From CAVONV01 sp963697355 (GTDB lineage Bacteria > Acidobacteriota > Vicinamibacteria > Marinacidobacterales > DATDRI01): DNA of 64,000 bases. Positions 24,894 to 32,869 of this stretch are shown here, piece after piece. The position numbers and the translations under genes are program-made. The notes under the pieces were generated by a model. That model saw nothing but the letters and a program-made list of their open reading frames with translations, searched no databases and had not been told where the DNA came from. How positions within the stretch are numbered: position 1 is the stretch's first letter; the number at the start of each line of letters is the position of its first letter. The stretch lies in contig CAVONV010000023.1 in the NCBI GenBank assembly GCA_963697355.1, forward strand, positions 558,001 to 622,000, given 5' to 3'.

Positions 24894-25151
24894 ATGTTGA
24901 CGAGGGGCAACTTGGTGGAGTTCATGGCGGGGATATTCGTTGGGGCGGCGATGGGTTGTACGACGATGCTGCTTTTGGCGCCGAAATCGGGGCGCCAGGT
25001 CAGGGAGTCGCTTGCCAGGGAGGCCCAGCGGCTGGCTGCGAAGGCTTATAACTCCTGCGGTGATCTGAACGAGCTCAAAGACGTCGTAGCCACCAAGACG
25101 GCGGAAAACCTCGTCAAAAACATCGAGAGCATCCGTTCTGCCGGCCTTTGA
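24894..25151 (+). CDS. YtxH-like small membrane protein
   Basis: The protein has 85 residues. One membrane helix (about residues 9-29, MAGIFVGAAMGCTTMLLLAP) is followed by the family motif APKSGRQVRESL and an amphipathic helix. YtxH/GvpP-type proteins are small general-stress membrane proteins of unknown mechanism. The gene stands alone, 200 bases after the cNMP gene, with a GAAAGG sequence before the ATG. Confidence 0.8.
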   Translation: MLTRGNLVEFMAGIFVGAAMGCTTMLLLAPKSGRQVRESLAREAQRLAAKAYNSCGDLNELKDVVATKTAENLVKNIESIRSAGL

Positions 25152-25349
25152 CCCGAGCTCTCTCTCAATATCGGACCTACCGCTACTAACTCTTCCCGAA
25201 ATTCCATGTCTCGTCTCAGGAGGTCGGAGAATCAACTCCGATTGCGCATCATCGTCTCTTGTCACTTCCAGAGTAGAGCAAAGAGACGGATATTGGGGTT
25301 AAGTTGCTGCAAAGAAGTTATTAAGGTTGTTGAGACCCGAGGGCGTGGG

Positions 25350-26522
25350 TCAGGTGCCTTGGGATGTGAGGTAGTCCATCGCAGCCGCGGCGCCGCCCTT
25401 TTTGAAGGGAATATCGGCCAACGTAAGCCCCATTTCGACTCCGCACAAGGTTCCCATGAGCATCAGCTCATTGAAATCACCCAAGTGGCCGATGCGAAAC
25501 AGTTTGCCGCGAACCTTGCCGAGACCCGTTCCGAGCGACATATTGAAATGCTCCAATGTGATTCTCCTCAGTTCATTGGCATCGCGACCCTCGGGCACAC
25601 GGACCGCTGTAACGGAACTGCTGAACTCTCTGGGATCGGCGCACTGGAGCTCGAGGCCCCAGCCTCGGACCGCAAGGCGTGTTGCTTCCGCGAGACGATC
25701 GTGTCGGGCAAATACCGCTTCGAGTCCTTCCTCGCGTAGCATGCGAATGGACTCGCGCAATCCAAAGAGGAGATTCGTGGCGGGAGTGTATGGAAAGAAA
25801 CCTTGTTGGTTCGGGCCGAGGTGGCTCTCCCAATCCCAGTAGGACCGCGTGAGACCGGCGACTTTGTTGGCGGCCAGTGCCTTTTCGCTCACGACGTTGA
25901 AACTCAGGCCCGGGGGCAACATCAAGCCCTTTTGTGAGCCGCCGACGGTGACATCAACCCCCCATTCGTCGTGGCGGTAATCGAACGATCCCAAGGATGC
26001 AATGACATCGACCAGGAAGAGAGCGGGATGTCCCGTGTGGTCTATCGCCTCTCGGATCTCGGTGATTCTGCTTGCCGCGCCGGTCGAGGTTTCGTTGTGA
26101 ACGACGGCAATGGCCTTGATGTGTCGCTGTTGGTCCTCGGTGAGTTTGGTTTTCACCAGTTCCGGATCGACACCGTGGCGCCAATCTCCGGGGACGAAAT
26201 CGACACTGAGGCCGAGCCTCTCCGCGACGTGCGACCACTGCGTGGCGAAATGCCCCGTCTCGAACATGAGAACCCGGTCTCCTGATGACAAGGCATTGAC
26301 CAGCGAGGCTTCCCAGGCACCGGTCCCTGAGCTGGGATAAATGATGACGGGTTGCTTCGTTTTGAAGACCTGTTGGAGTCCTTCCATGACCTCGAGTGTC
26401 ATCTCGGCGAACTCGGGTCCGCGGTGATCGATCGTCGGTTGGCTGATTGCCCTCAGCACGCGTTCGGGAACATTGGTTGGCCCTGGGATCTGAAGAAAGT
26501 GACGGCCACTCTTGTATTGCAT
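25350..26522 (-). CDS. Class V aminotransferase, serine/alanine-glyoxylate type
   Basis: The protein has 390 residues from the ATG at 26522 (MQYKSGRHFLQIPGPTNVP), the typical start of this family. The extension to 26636 is unlikely. Key parts are IIYPSSGTGAWEASL for the phosphate-binding loop, VVHNETSTGA, LFLVDVIASLGSFDY with the PLP-ring Asp, and GGSQKGLMLPPG with the Schiff-base lysine. The C-terminal domain ends with RIGHLGDFNELMLMGTL. The enzyme transfers an amino group from serine or alanine to glyoxylate, giving glycine, in photorespiration-like, serine-cycle or glyoxylate detoxification roles. No other serine-cycle gene adjoins. Confidence 0.92.
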   Translation of the reverse strand: MQYKSGRHFLQIPGPTNVPERVLRAISQPTIDHRGPEFAEMTLEVMEGLQQVFKTKQPVIIYPSSGTGAWEASLVNALSSGDRVLMFETGHFATQWSHVAERLGLSVDFVPGDWRHGVDPELVKTKLTEDQQRHIKAIAVVHNETSTGAASRITEIREAIDHTGHPALFLVDVIASLGSFDYRHDEWGVDVTVGGSQKGLMLPPGLSFNVVSEKALAANKVAGLTRSYWDWESHLGPNQQGFFPYTPATNLLFGLRESIRMLREEGLEAVFARHDRLAEATRLAVRGWGLELQCADPREFSSSVTAVRVPEGRDANELRRITLEHFNMSLGTGLGKVRGKLFRIGHLGDFNELMLMGTLCGVEMGLTLADIPFKKGGAAAAMDYLTSQGT

Positions 26523-26651
26523 CAGTCTCGACTCCACCCCATCGTTGGTGTTAGTGAACAGCATCCGCACGGTCGGGACGTCCACCGCATCGGAGACTAA
26601 CCTCGTGCGGATGCCCCGTGCCCCTGCCCGAGGCAAGTTAGTTGGAAGTGT

Positions 26652-26686
26652 TTACTGATAACTGCCAACTGATTACCGATTACTAG
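26652..26686. repeat. ACTGATAACTG-type iterated repeat
   Basis: Units of the kind ACTGATA, ACTGCCA, ACTGATT, ACCGATT, ACTAGT follow each other in a roughly seven-base rhythm between lemA and the aminotransferase gene. Related stretches are at 20984 and 38624. Confidence 0.5.
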
Positions 26687-26701
26687 TCTTCTACTTCACA
26701 A

Positions 26702-27328
26702 CTACTTCTTGTCGCGAAAGTCGAACTCGACTTCGGGTGTCTCTTCGGCGCCCGGTTCCGCTTGGAAGTAGGGTCGTTCGCCGAAGCCAAGCCAACCGGC
26801 AATCAGTCGTTCCGGTACACGCCTGACAGTAGAGTTGTATTCCTGCGCGGTTTGGTTGAACCGCCTCCGTTCCACGGCGATGCGGTTTTCCGTCCCGGCT
26901 AGCTCGTCCTGTAGCTGCAGGAAGTTCTGGTTCGCTTTCAATTCCGGGTAACGCTCGATGACCACCATGAGCCGGCTGAGCGCGGATCCCAAACCATTTT
27001 GGGCCTGCTCGAACTGAGAAAACGCGTTGGGATCCCGAAGCATCTCCGGTGTGAGCTGAACAGAGGTGGCGCGGGATCGGGCTTCGATGACTTCCCTCAG
27101 GGTCTCTCTCTCGAAATCCGCTGCTCCTTCGACGGTTTTGACGAGATTAGGGATGAGGTCCGCCCGTCGTTGGTAGACGTTCTCGACTTGGGCCCAAGCT
27201 TCGTTGACCCCCTCGTCGAGTTGGACGAGTCGATTATGGACACCTACGCCCCACATCACCAGCGCAGCGCCAACCACCAGAGCAAGGACCACGACTGCTC
27301 CACAGCCGATTGCTAAATATTTCTTCAA
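26702..27328 (-). CDS. lemA: LemA family protein
   Basis: The protein has 208 residues with a TTG start at 27328, whose TTGA overlaps the stop of the upstream gene. AGGAGG lies nine bases upstream. An N-terminal membrane helix (about residues 5-27) is followed by the LemA helical bundle: NRLVQLDEGVNEAWAQVENVYQRR, then DLIPNLVKTVEGAADFERET, ERYPELKANQNFLQLQDELA and ENRIAVERRRFNQTAQEYN. LemA proteins are membrane-anchored, of unknown biochemical role, and often sit beside TPM-domain genes, as here at 28126. Confidence 0.93.
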   Translation of the reverse strand: MKKYLAIGCGAVVVLALVVGAALVMWGVGVHNRLVQLDEGVNEAWAQVENVYQRRADLIPNLVKTVEGAADFERETLREVIEARSRATSVQLTPEMLRDPNAFSQFEQAQNGLGSALSRLMVVIERYPELKANQNFLQLQDELAGTENRIAVERRRFNQTAQEYNSTVRRVPERLIAGWLGFGERPYFQAEPGAEETPEVEFDFRDKK

Positions 27329-28101
27329 AGTAAAGATCCTCCTTTCCGAGATCCTTTAATTTCTGCGTTACTCTTCGTGACGAACCTATCCACGCGTTGT
27401 ACCGCTTTGGTGAGCTCGTCATAGTATCGGGCAAACAGCTCTTTGAGGTCGATATCGACTTTTTCCTTTCGCCTCATGCTCCCGATCGTGTCGAATGGAA
27501 ATTGATCGAGCTCGGCGCGTGTGCAGAAGACGTCGATCACCTCATCGTTGCGTGCGGGCATCTCTCCACCAAGAAGGTGTAGGCAGCCGCGGAATATGGC
27601 GAGAAAGATCGAGTAGGACTCGACGAGTAGATGTTTCAACGCCTTTTCTTTGCCTTGCGACACGATGTAAGCCTCGCGCAGACGCATCATCTTCTCTCGC
27701 ATCTCTCGTTCGCACCACAGTCGAAGGTGCTCCTCATGAACTACCAGGCTCTCGAAAGGATCGGGTCCGTAGAGGACCACGTGGTGCGCCCTGAATATCG
27801 AGATACTCGATGGGAAAGACGTCGGTTGACTCGGCGATGAGCTCGGGAGTAAAGAACCGGGGAAAAGGCTGACTGTCTCGCCGCCATTTGGACATCGACC
27901 GGCGAGAGAAGTGCCAGGTTCTCGGGTCCAAGCTTCTCCAAAACGACGAGCAGGTTGATAGTCGCTCGTGGCTTTCTGGAAATCGCCGCGAGCCGCGGAT
28001 CCGTAAAGGACGATACTTCGAAGACGATCTCCCAGGGCTTCTTGCAGAGTTCCGACGATCTTCTCGAGAGTCGTGTTTTTCATCGCTTCCGAAGCTTGCA
28101 T
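27325..28101 (-). CDS. Nucleotidyltransferase-fold protein with three compensating frameshifts
   Basis: The start at 28101 has GGAG eight bases upstream. Near the N-terminus IVLYGSAARGDFQKATSD is the GSxxRGD nucleotidyltransferase motif. Between about 27970 and 27795 the open frame gives unlikely sequence, while other frames give a continuous family-like protein: INLLVVLEKLGPENLALL, then KWRRDSQPFPRFFTPEL and IAESTDVFPIEYLDIQ, rejoining at AHHVVLYGPDPFESL. Dropping one base at each of three points restores it, and because three shifts cancel, the rest stays in frame. The C-terminal half is a helical, HEPN-like domain (KMMRLREAYIVSQGKE). Target unknown. It is coupled to lemA. Confidence 0.75.
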   Translation of the reverse strand: MQASEAMKNTTLEKIVGTLQEALGDRLRSIVLYGSAARGDFQKATSDYQPARRFGEAWTREPGTSLAGRCPNGGETVSLFPGSLLPSSSPSQPTSFPSSISIFRAHHVVLYGPDPFESLVVHEEHLRLWCEREMREKMMRLREAYIVSQGKEKALKHLLVESYSIFLAIFRGCLHLLGGEMPARNDEVIDVFCTRAELDQFPFDTIGSMRRKEKVDIDLKELFARYYDELTKAVQRVDRFVTKSNAEIKGSRKGGSLL

Positions 28102-28125
28102 GTTCAACTCCGTTATAAGTAAATT

Positions 28126-28917
28126 CTAGAAGCTGCGCCCTGCGCCTCCGCCGCCGAATCCGCCGCCGCCAAAACCGCCGAATCCGCCACCACCGCTTCC
28201 ACCGAATCCACCTCCGCTAAAGCCTCCTCCACCACGACCGCCGCCGGACATGAGCAGCAGGAAGAGCATGGGATGGCGGATGAACAGGTATGCAAGGAAC
28301 AGGAAACCCAAAATCTTGAAGATTGTACCGAGCGGGCTCGAGTCCCGCGCTGGGCTCGGCCTCTTCGTTGTAGCTCGAGGAGTAGCCCCTTCGATGGTGA
28401 CGCCATATTCTTCCGCCGAGGCGGATACCAATGCGGCGCTTGTTTGAAGGATGCCGGTGGAGTAATCATCCTGCCGAAGGTACGGAATAGCGTATTGATC
28501 CAAGATTCTTCCGACGCGACCGTCGGGCAAGTACCCCTCGACACCGTATCCCGTGGCGATGAAGATGCGCCTCTCTTGAACGGCAACCGCGAATACGATC
28601 CCGCGGTCCTCGCCCCGCCGCCCGGCACCCCATTCTTCGCCGACTCGCACCGCAAAATCCTCGATGAGCTCTCCTTCGAGTGTGGGAACCGTGACGATGG
28701 TGATGGCCACGCCTGTCTTCTCAAAAAGCTCCTTGTGCAATCGTTCCATTGTCTCGATGTGATCTTGGCGGATGACGCCGGCCAGGTCGTGAACGGAGCG
28801 GTCGCCATGAGGTGGAAGCACAACCTGTGTCATCGCCGGGCGGAGTCCACCCATGAGGAGAATGGTGAGCAGGAAGCCTAACCGCAAGGTGTGCCGCATG
28901 AATTTGTCTCGAGCCAA
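28126..28917 (-). CDS. TPM domain membrane protein with Gly-rich tail
   Basis: The protein has 263 residues. The signal peptide covers about 1-30, or starts at the second ATG, 28899. The TPM phosphatase-like domain (about residues 36-165) shows VHDLAGVIRQDHIETMERLH, GVAITIVTVPTLEG, GRRGEDRGIVFAVAVQERRI and ATGYGVEGYLPDG. A membrane helix (about 197-222) and a Gly/Phe-rich tail with repeated GGGGFGG units close the protein, as in YgcG-type members. The domain faces the periplasm. YgcG-like proteins and LemA co-occur widely. Here they flank the nucleotidyltransferase in one operon. Confidence 0.9.
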   Translation of the reverse strand: MARDKFMRHTLRLGFLLTILLMGGLRPAMTQVVLPPHGDRSVHDLAGVIRQDHIETMERLHKELFEKTGVAITIVTVPTLEGELIEDFAVRVGEEWGAGRRGEDRGIVFAVAVQERRIFIATGYGVEGYLPDGRVGRILDQYAIPYLRQDDYSTGILQTSAALVSASAEEYGVTIEGATPRATTKRPSPARDSSPLGTIFKILGFLFLAYLFIRHPMLFLLLMSGGGRGGGGFSGGGFGGSGGGGFGGFGGGGFGGGGAGRSF

Positions 28918-28937
28918 GAGTCGCGGAAAGAATAGAA

Positions 28938-28980
28938 GAAAGAAATCAAGAAATCAAGAAATCAGGAAGCCTGAATCTGA
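28938..28980. repeat. AAATCAAG-type octamer iterations
   Basis: AGAAATCA-AGAAATCA-AGAAATCA follows an exact eight-base rhythm, then degenerates into AGGAAGCCTGAATCTGA. It lies upstream of the TPM gene and downstream of the response regulator. It is a relative of the GAATTC-type family. Confidence 0.6.
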
Positions 28981-29086
28981 AGTCCAGGTTGTTCAGCGTT
29001 TGATGCAGCGCTCTTTCAGCATAGGACCAACGGATCACCATCAGCATAGGTTGCCTGTATATTCTCTTTTTCGCGCCGTTCCAATC

Positions 29087-29536
29087 CTACTGGAGAACCT
29101 CCTTGATCTTTTGAGCGATAATCCTAGGATCGATGGGCTTCTCGATGAAGGCCTCCGGTGTCAGGCTCTGCAGTTGTCCACGAACCTCGACCCCAAATCG
29201 TCTCGTGAAATCGTCCGCATAGGATTCTTTGGGCTTTTCTTCACCGGTCTTCATGTCGACCCCGGTCGCCTCTGAGGCGCCTGTGATGATGAGAATGGGG
29301 ATCTTTTCCAATTCCGGATCCTTTTTCATTTCCTGAAAGACGGCGACGCCCCCTTTTTGAGGCATCATGACGTCGAGGAGGACCAAGTCGGGCCGACTCT
29401 CCCTCATGGCTTTCATCGCTTCCTTGCCGTTTCGAGCTACCCGATACGGATACCCGTGCTCTTCGAGAATCTCTGACAGAAAGACCACGCTCTCCTCACT
29501 GTCATCCACGATCAGGACCTGCTTGTCTTCGGGCAT
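29087..29536 (-). CDS. Single-domain response regulator
   Basis: The protein has 149 residues and is a receiver domain without an output domain. VLIVDDSEES holds the acidic pair, LVLLDVMMPQKGG the phospho-accepting Asp (about residue 56), ILIITGA the Thr switch and EAFIEKPID the conserved Lys. Between strand 4 and helix 4 an insert of about 30 residues (GVDMKTGEEKPKESYADD and on) makes it longer than CheY. It follows the sensor kinase gene by 30 bases and is the obvious partner. Acting without a DNA-binding domain, it may work by protein contact or pass phosphate on. Confidence 0.92.
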   Translation of the reverse strand: MPEDKQVLIVDDSEESVVFLSEILEEHGYPYRVARNGKEAMKAMRESRPDLVLLDVMMPQKGGVAVFQEMKKDPELEKIPILIITGASEATGVDMKTGEEKPKESYADDFTRRFGVEVRGQLQSLTPEAFIEKPIDPRIIAQKIKEVLQ

Positions 29537-29566
29537 CTGCTTCCTCCTACTGCATGGTGGTCATTG

Positions 29567-31060
29567 TTATGAGTTATCTACGGCCTCGGTCGACCTCGGA
29601 AGGTGAATGTGAAAGGCCGAGCCCTTGCCGGGCGAAGAATCGACCCTGACGGTACCCCCGTGTTCTTCAGCGATCTTCTTGACGACATGTAGGCCTAATC
29701 CAGTGCCTCCCGCCGCCTTGGTGGAGAAAAAGCGGGTATACAAATTCGACAGCACCTCTTCGGACATACCGATCCCGTTATCTTCCACAGTGAGAACGAC
29801 TTCATCCGGCGTAGCTCGGCTTCTCAGCATGACCAGATCGCCCGACTCCGTTTCCGTGCAAGCGTCGAGTGCGTTGGTGACGAGATCGACGAGAGCCCGG
29901 TAGATCCCGGTGCGGTCGAGTGCCACCAGGCCGATATTCTCATCTGTTTCGGCTCGTAATGCTACGCCCAGACCTTCAGCCATGTCTTTTAGCTCGTCGA
30001 TGACCTCTTCGATTACATCATTCGGATCGACGGGCTCACGTCTCGGGACGCGTTCCTTAGCGTAGTACAACATATCGAAGATGAGCCTTTCGACCCTTCG
30101 GACACTGCTCTTGGTCACGCGCAGACCCTTACGTAGTTTCTCCTCGTCGCCTTTGTCCACGGCTCGGTCGAGTACGTACTGGCCTGCGCGAAGGCCGTTG
30201 AGCACGTTCTTGAGCGTGTGAGAGAGGCCGGCTACCGTTTGGCCAATGGCGGCCAACCGCTCGTTTTCCAAGAGCTCGTTCTGCGCACTCGAAAGGCGTG
30301 CGGTCGACTGATTGAGTGTGTCCGCCAGAACCGCCAATTCGGTATGTTCGGGCAGTTCGATGGTGTGTTGCAGATCACCTGAGCCGATTGCCCGAGCACC
30401 GGCGACGAGTCTTTTGAGCGGACGATTGAGGTAACGGCCCAACAGCACTCGAATCGTCAGCATCGTGGACAAAAGGACGATTCCGCCCACGGCCGCTAAA
30501 GCGATTACGACGGATCGGACCTGGTCACGGCTCGCCTGCTGACTCTGGCGTACGAGGACCATGCCGAGCTTCTGCCCCTCCTCGTGGTGACAGGTCTGAC
30601 ATTCCTTTGAGTTGGCAAGAGGCGCAGCGAAAACCTGAAACCTCAGGCCTTCGGGCCCCCGGTAGAATGTGCTTTCAACACTCGTGTGTAAAGCCCCGTT
30701 TTCGTGGCAGGCATTACACGGCGGTTGATCGATCTCCGGTGGGCTCCGGCTCACATCGGGCTCGGTTGATAGGAGCACTTGACCCCGGGTGTTGATGACT
30801 TCTATCTGGGTTGATTCGTGGTGCGGAATCTGTTCGGCCAATCTGTCCCACACACCGTGCTCACTCTCGGTCAGCATTGCCGCCTCTACGGCAAAAACGA
30901 CGGCCTCATTCGAACGGCGGGCAAGCTCGAGGTTCAACGTGTTCAAGACATTTGTCAGGTGAATTCCGAGCCAGACTAGAGAACCCGTGAAAATCAACGC
31001 GAGCAAGGGCAGCAGCCGCGCCATGATGCGCCATTGGACGGTACCGACACCGATAGTCAT
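29567..31060 (-). CDS. Haem c-containing membrane sensor histidine kinase
   Basis: The protein has 497 residues, with GGGAG upstream of the ATG at 31060. Two membrane helices (about 14-36 and 185-207) bound a periplasmic domain that holds two CxxCH motifs, CNACH (about 115) and CQTCH (about 155), for covalent haem c. A HAMP domain (LNRPLKRLVAGARAIGSGDL) and a kinase core follow. The H box reads AGLSHTLKNVLNGL, the N box VDLVTNALDA, the G boxes DNGIGM and GGTGLGLHVVKKI. Haem-bearing kinases of this kind are thought to sense redox state, oxygen or NO (family knowledge). Which of these applies here is not visible. Partner regulator lies just downstream. Confidence 0.9.
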   Translation of the reverse strand: MTIGVGTVQWRIMARLLPLLALIFTGSLVWLGIHLTNVLNTLNLELARRSNEAVVFAVEAAMLTESEHGVWDRLAEQIPHHESTQIEVINTRGQVLLSTEPDVSRSPPEIDQPPCNACHENGALHTSVESTFYRGPEGLRFQVFAAPLANSKECQTCHHEEGQKLGMVLVRQSQQASRDQVRSVVIALAAVGGIVLLSTMLTIRVLLGRYLNRPLKRLVAGARAIGSGDLQHTIELPEHTELAVLADTLNQSTARLSSAQNELLENERLAAIGQTVAGLSHTLKNVLNGLRAGQYVLDRAVDKGDEEKLRKGLRVTKSSVRRVERLIFDMLYYAKERVPRREPVDPNDVIEEVIDELKDMAEGLGVALRAETDENIGLVALDRTGIYRALVDLVTNALDACTETESGDLVMLRSRATPDEVVLTVEDNGIGMSEEVLSNLYTRFFSTKAAGGTGLGLHVVKKIAEEHGGTVRVDSSPGKGSAFHIHLPRSTEAVDNS

Positions 31061-31448
31061 CGGTCGACTCCCGCTGCCTGTGGCCGAAGAGCAGTCCCGT
31101 TCCCACGAGGACCAGAGAGGCTTTGAAAGTCGTTCCGACGCACTTCGAATAGGGCGATTTCTTGAAGTGTGTGCGATATGGGGTTACATGAGACAATCAT
31201 CGCACAGCAAGGAATCAGGTCAACACGTCTCTAACCAGCGTCTGCGTTCGTACCCTGTGTGGCTCGTTCCCAGCTCGTCTCGCAGCGAGTCGAGACACTA
31301 ACGCGAGTGGCAGAGTATCACGAGCCTCGGTTGGAAAACAAAAAGAGTGCGGCCACGGGGTCGGCAGTTTGTGACAAAAGAGAACTATCTAGGGCGGACT
31401 GCCGCAATTTCGCCTGTCTCGATGGCAGGATCGCTTCTGAGCATCGGT
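31061..31448. other. Intergenic stretch without recognised gene
   Basis: The 388 bases lie between two minus-strand genes, the phosphoglycerate mutase stop and the kinase start. The only structure seen is a short hairpin, GTCTCG/CGAGAC-like, at about 31272-31295. No open frame here has family-like sequence. A promoter for the kinase operon is expected near 31080-31200 but no convincing hexamers stand out. Confidence 0.5.
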
Positions 31449-32657
31449 TCAAGCGCCCCACCTTTTGAGACGAAGTCCATGAGCCAACATTTGAGGCAAA
31501 AGCGTCTTTGCGGGTAGGCGCCCTAGAGCCCCGGCGGCACAAGTATTCTCGTCGAACTGAACTGTGGTGCCGGAACGACTGTATGGCGAGTGTAGCAGGA
31601 CGGGTACGGGGTGCCAGCTATGGGCTCTCAAAAGGACCGGCGTCGAATGATCGCCCGTGACGGCGAGAACGTCTGGGTGTAAGTCCAGAATTCGGGGTAG
31701 CATGTCGTCCACGTTCTCAATAGCCGCAACCTTGGCGTCGAAATCACCGTCTTCACCGCGTTCGTCGGTGTCCTTGGTATGGAAGAAAAAGTAGTCGTGC
31801 TCGGGCCACCAATGTTGCAGTGCGTCGAGCTGCTGTTCGTAGCTGTCACAGGTCGGATGCACCTCCATCCCCACCAACCGGGCGATCCCTTTGTAGGCGG
31901 GATACGAGGCAAGACCGAGCGGATTCAATCGATAGAGGTCTTTCATCGACGGTATGGCCCTGTGAGTGTCGAAGCCCCTCAAGAGGATCGAGTTAGCCGG
32001 CTTCTCATCTCCTAGAATCTTGTAGGCTTGGGTCAGATACCGAGAAACGATGCGCGCTGTTTTCTCTGCTTCGGGGGCTTTCGGCCTGGCTTCGAGGACC
32101 GGGTAGCCCTCCCTCAGAGGATCGGTATTGCATACGGAGCCGCTCAAACCTTCTCCTCTCAGCACCAAACACGCCCGAAAAGATTTTTCCGGCAGAAGGA
32201 AGATCTGCACACCATCGAGAGACGGGATCGCGTCAGAGATTTTCCTGCAAAGACGACGGCACAGTTCCGTGGGGATTCGCTCCCCCGCCCGGTCGATGAC
32301 GATGCCCTTTGCATCGACGGTAGCAAAGTTGCATCGAGCTGCGATGTCACCTGTCTCGAGGTCGAAGCCGATGCCTAAAGCCGAGATCACACCTCGTCCA
32401 ATATCGTATCGGAGCGGATCGTAGCCGAAGAGAGCCAGGTGGCCGGGGCCGCTACCGGGCGATATCCCGGGGTATACGGGGTCGAGTAAGCCGCACTCCG
32501 AGCGCCGGGCTAGTCGGTCGAGGTTCGGGGTCCGGGCCGCTTCTAATTCGGTGCGGCCCTTTCCCGGATAGGGAAGCCCGCCCAATCCGTCCATGACCAA
32601 GAGCACGAGCTTGGTGCCGCTTTCGACTGCAATGTCCTTGAACCACTCCTCGTTCAC
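31449..32657 (-). CDS. apgM: Cofactor-independent phosphoglycerate mutase, archaeal type
   Basis: The protein has 402 residues. It belongs to the alkaline phosphatase fold: KLVLLVMDGLGGLPYPGKGRT supplies the first metal Asp, ISPGSGPGHLALFGYDP the nucleophile Ser (GSGPGH), and the C-terminal metal cluster is FFHTKDTDERGEDGD and VTGDHSTP with the conserved Asp and His. The enzyme interconverts 3- and 2-phosphoglycerate using two metal ions, often Mn. It is divergent from the PEP carboxykinase gene. With ppdK, 6 kb away, it covers the lower part of glycolysis and gluconeogenesis around PEP. Confidence 0.93.
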   Translation of the reverse strand: MNEEWFKDIAVESGTKLVLLVMDGLGGLPYPGKGRTELEAARTPNLDRLARRSECGLLDPVYPGISPGSGPGHLALFGYDPLRYDIGRGVISALGIGFDLETGDIAARCNFATVDAKGIVIDRAGERIPTELCRRLCRKISDAIPSLDGVQIFLLPEKSFRACLVLRGEGLSGSVCNTDPLREGYPVLEARPKAPEAEKTARIVSRYLTQAYKILGDEKPANSILLRGFDTHRAIPSMKDLYRLNPLGLASYPAYKGIARLVGMEVHPTCDSYEQQLDALQHWWPEHDYFFFHTKDTDERGEDGDFDAKVAAIENVDDMLPRILDLHPDVLAVTGDHSTPVLLRAHSWHPVPVLLHSPYSRSGTTVQFDENTCAAGALGRLPAKTLLPQMLAHGLRLKRWGA

Positions 32658-32869
32658 AATTTCCTCCTAGGCGAAACCGCTCAAATATAACCCGAGTCAG
32701 GGTTTCTGCGCATCGGTCCCTTGCTTCAGGGGGAAGGGGGCGGTCGTGGCGCGAGGGACTCCGTTCGACCGGCACCGCGTTTCTTAAGAACGTGCTTCAT
32801 GTTAAACTACCCGATTCGAAACGATGGTTAATCGGCTGCGTTGCCAGCGGAACAAGGGGGAAACAGGAG

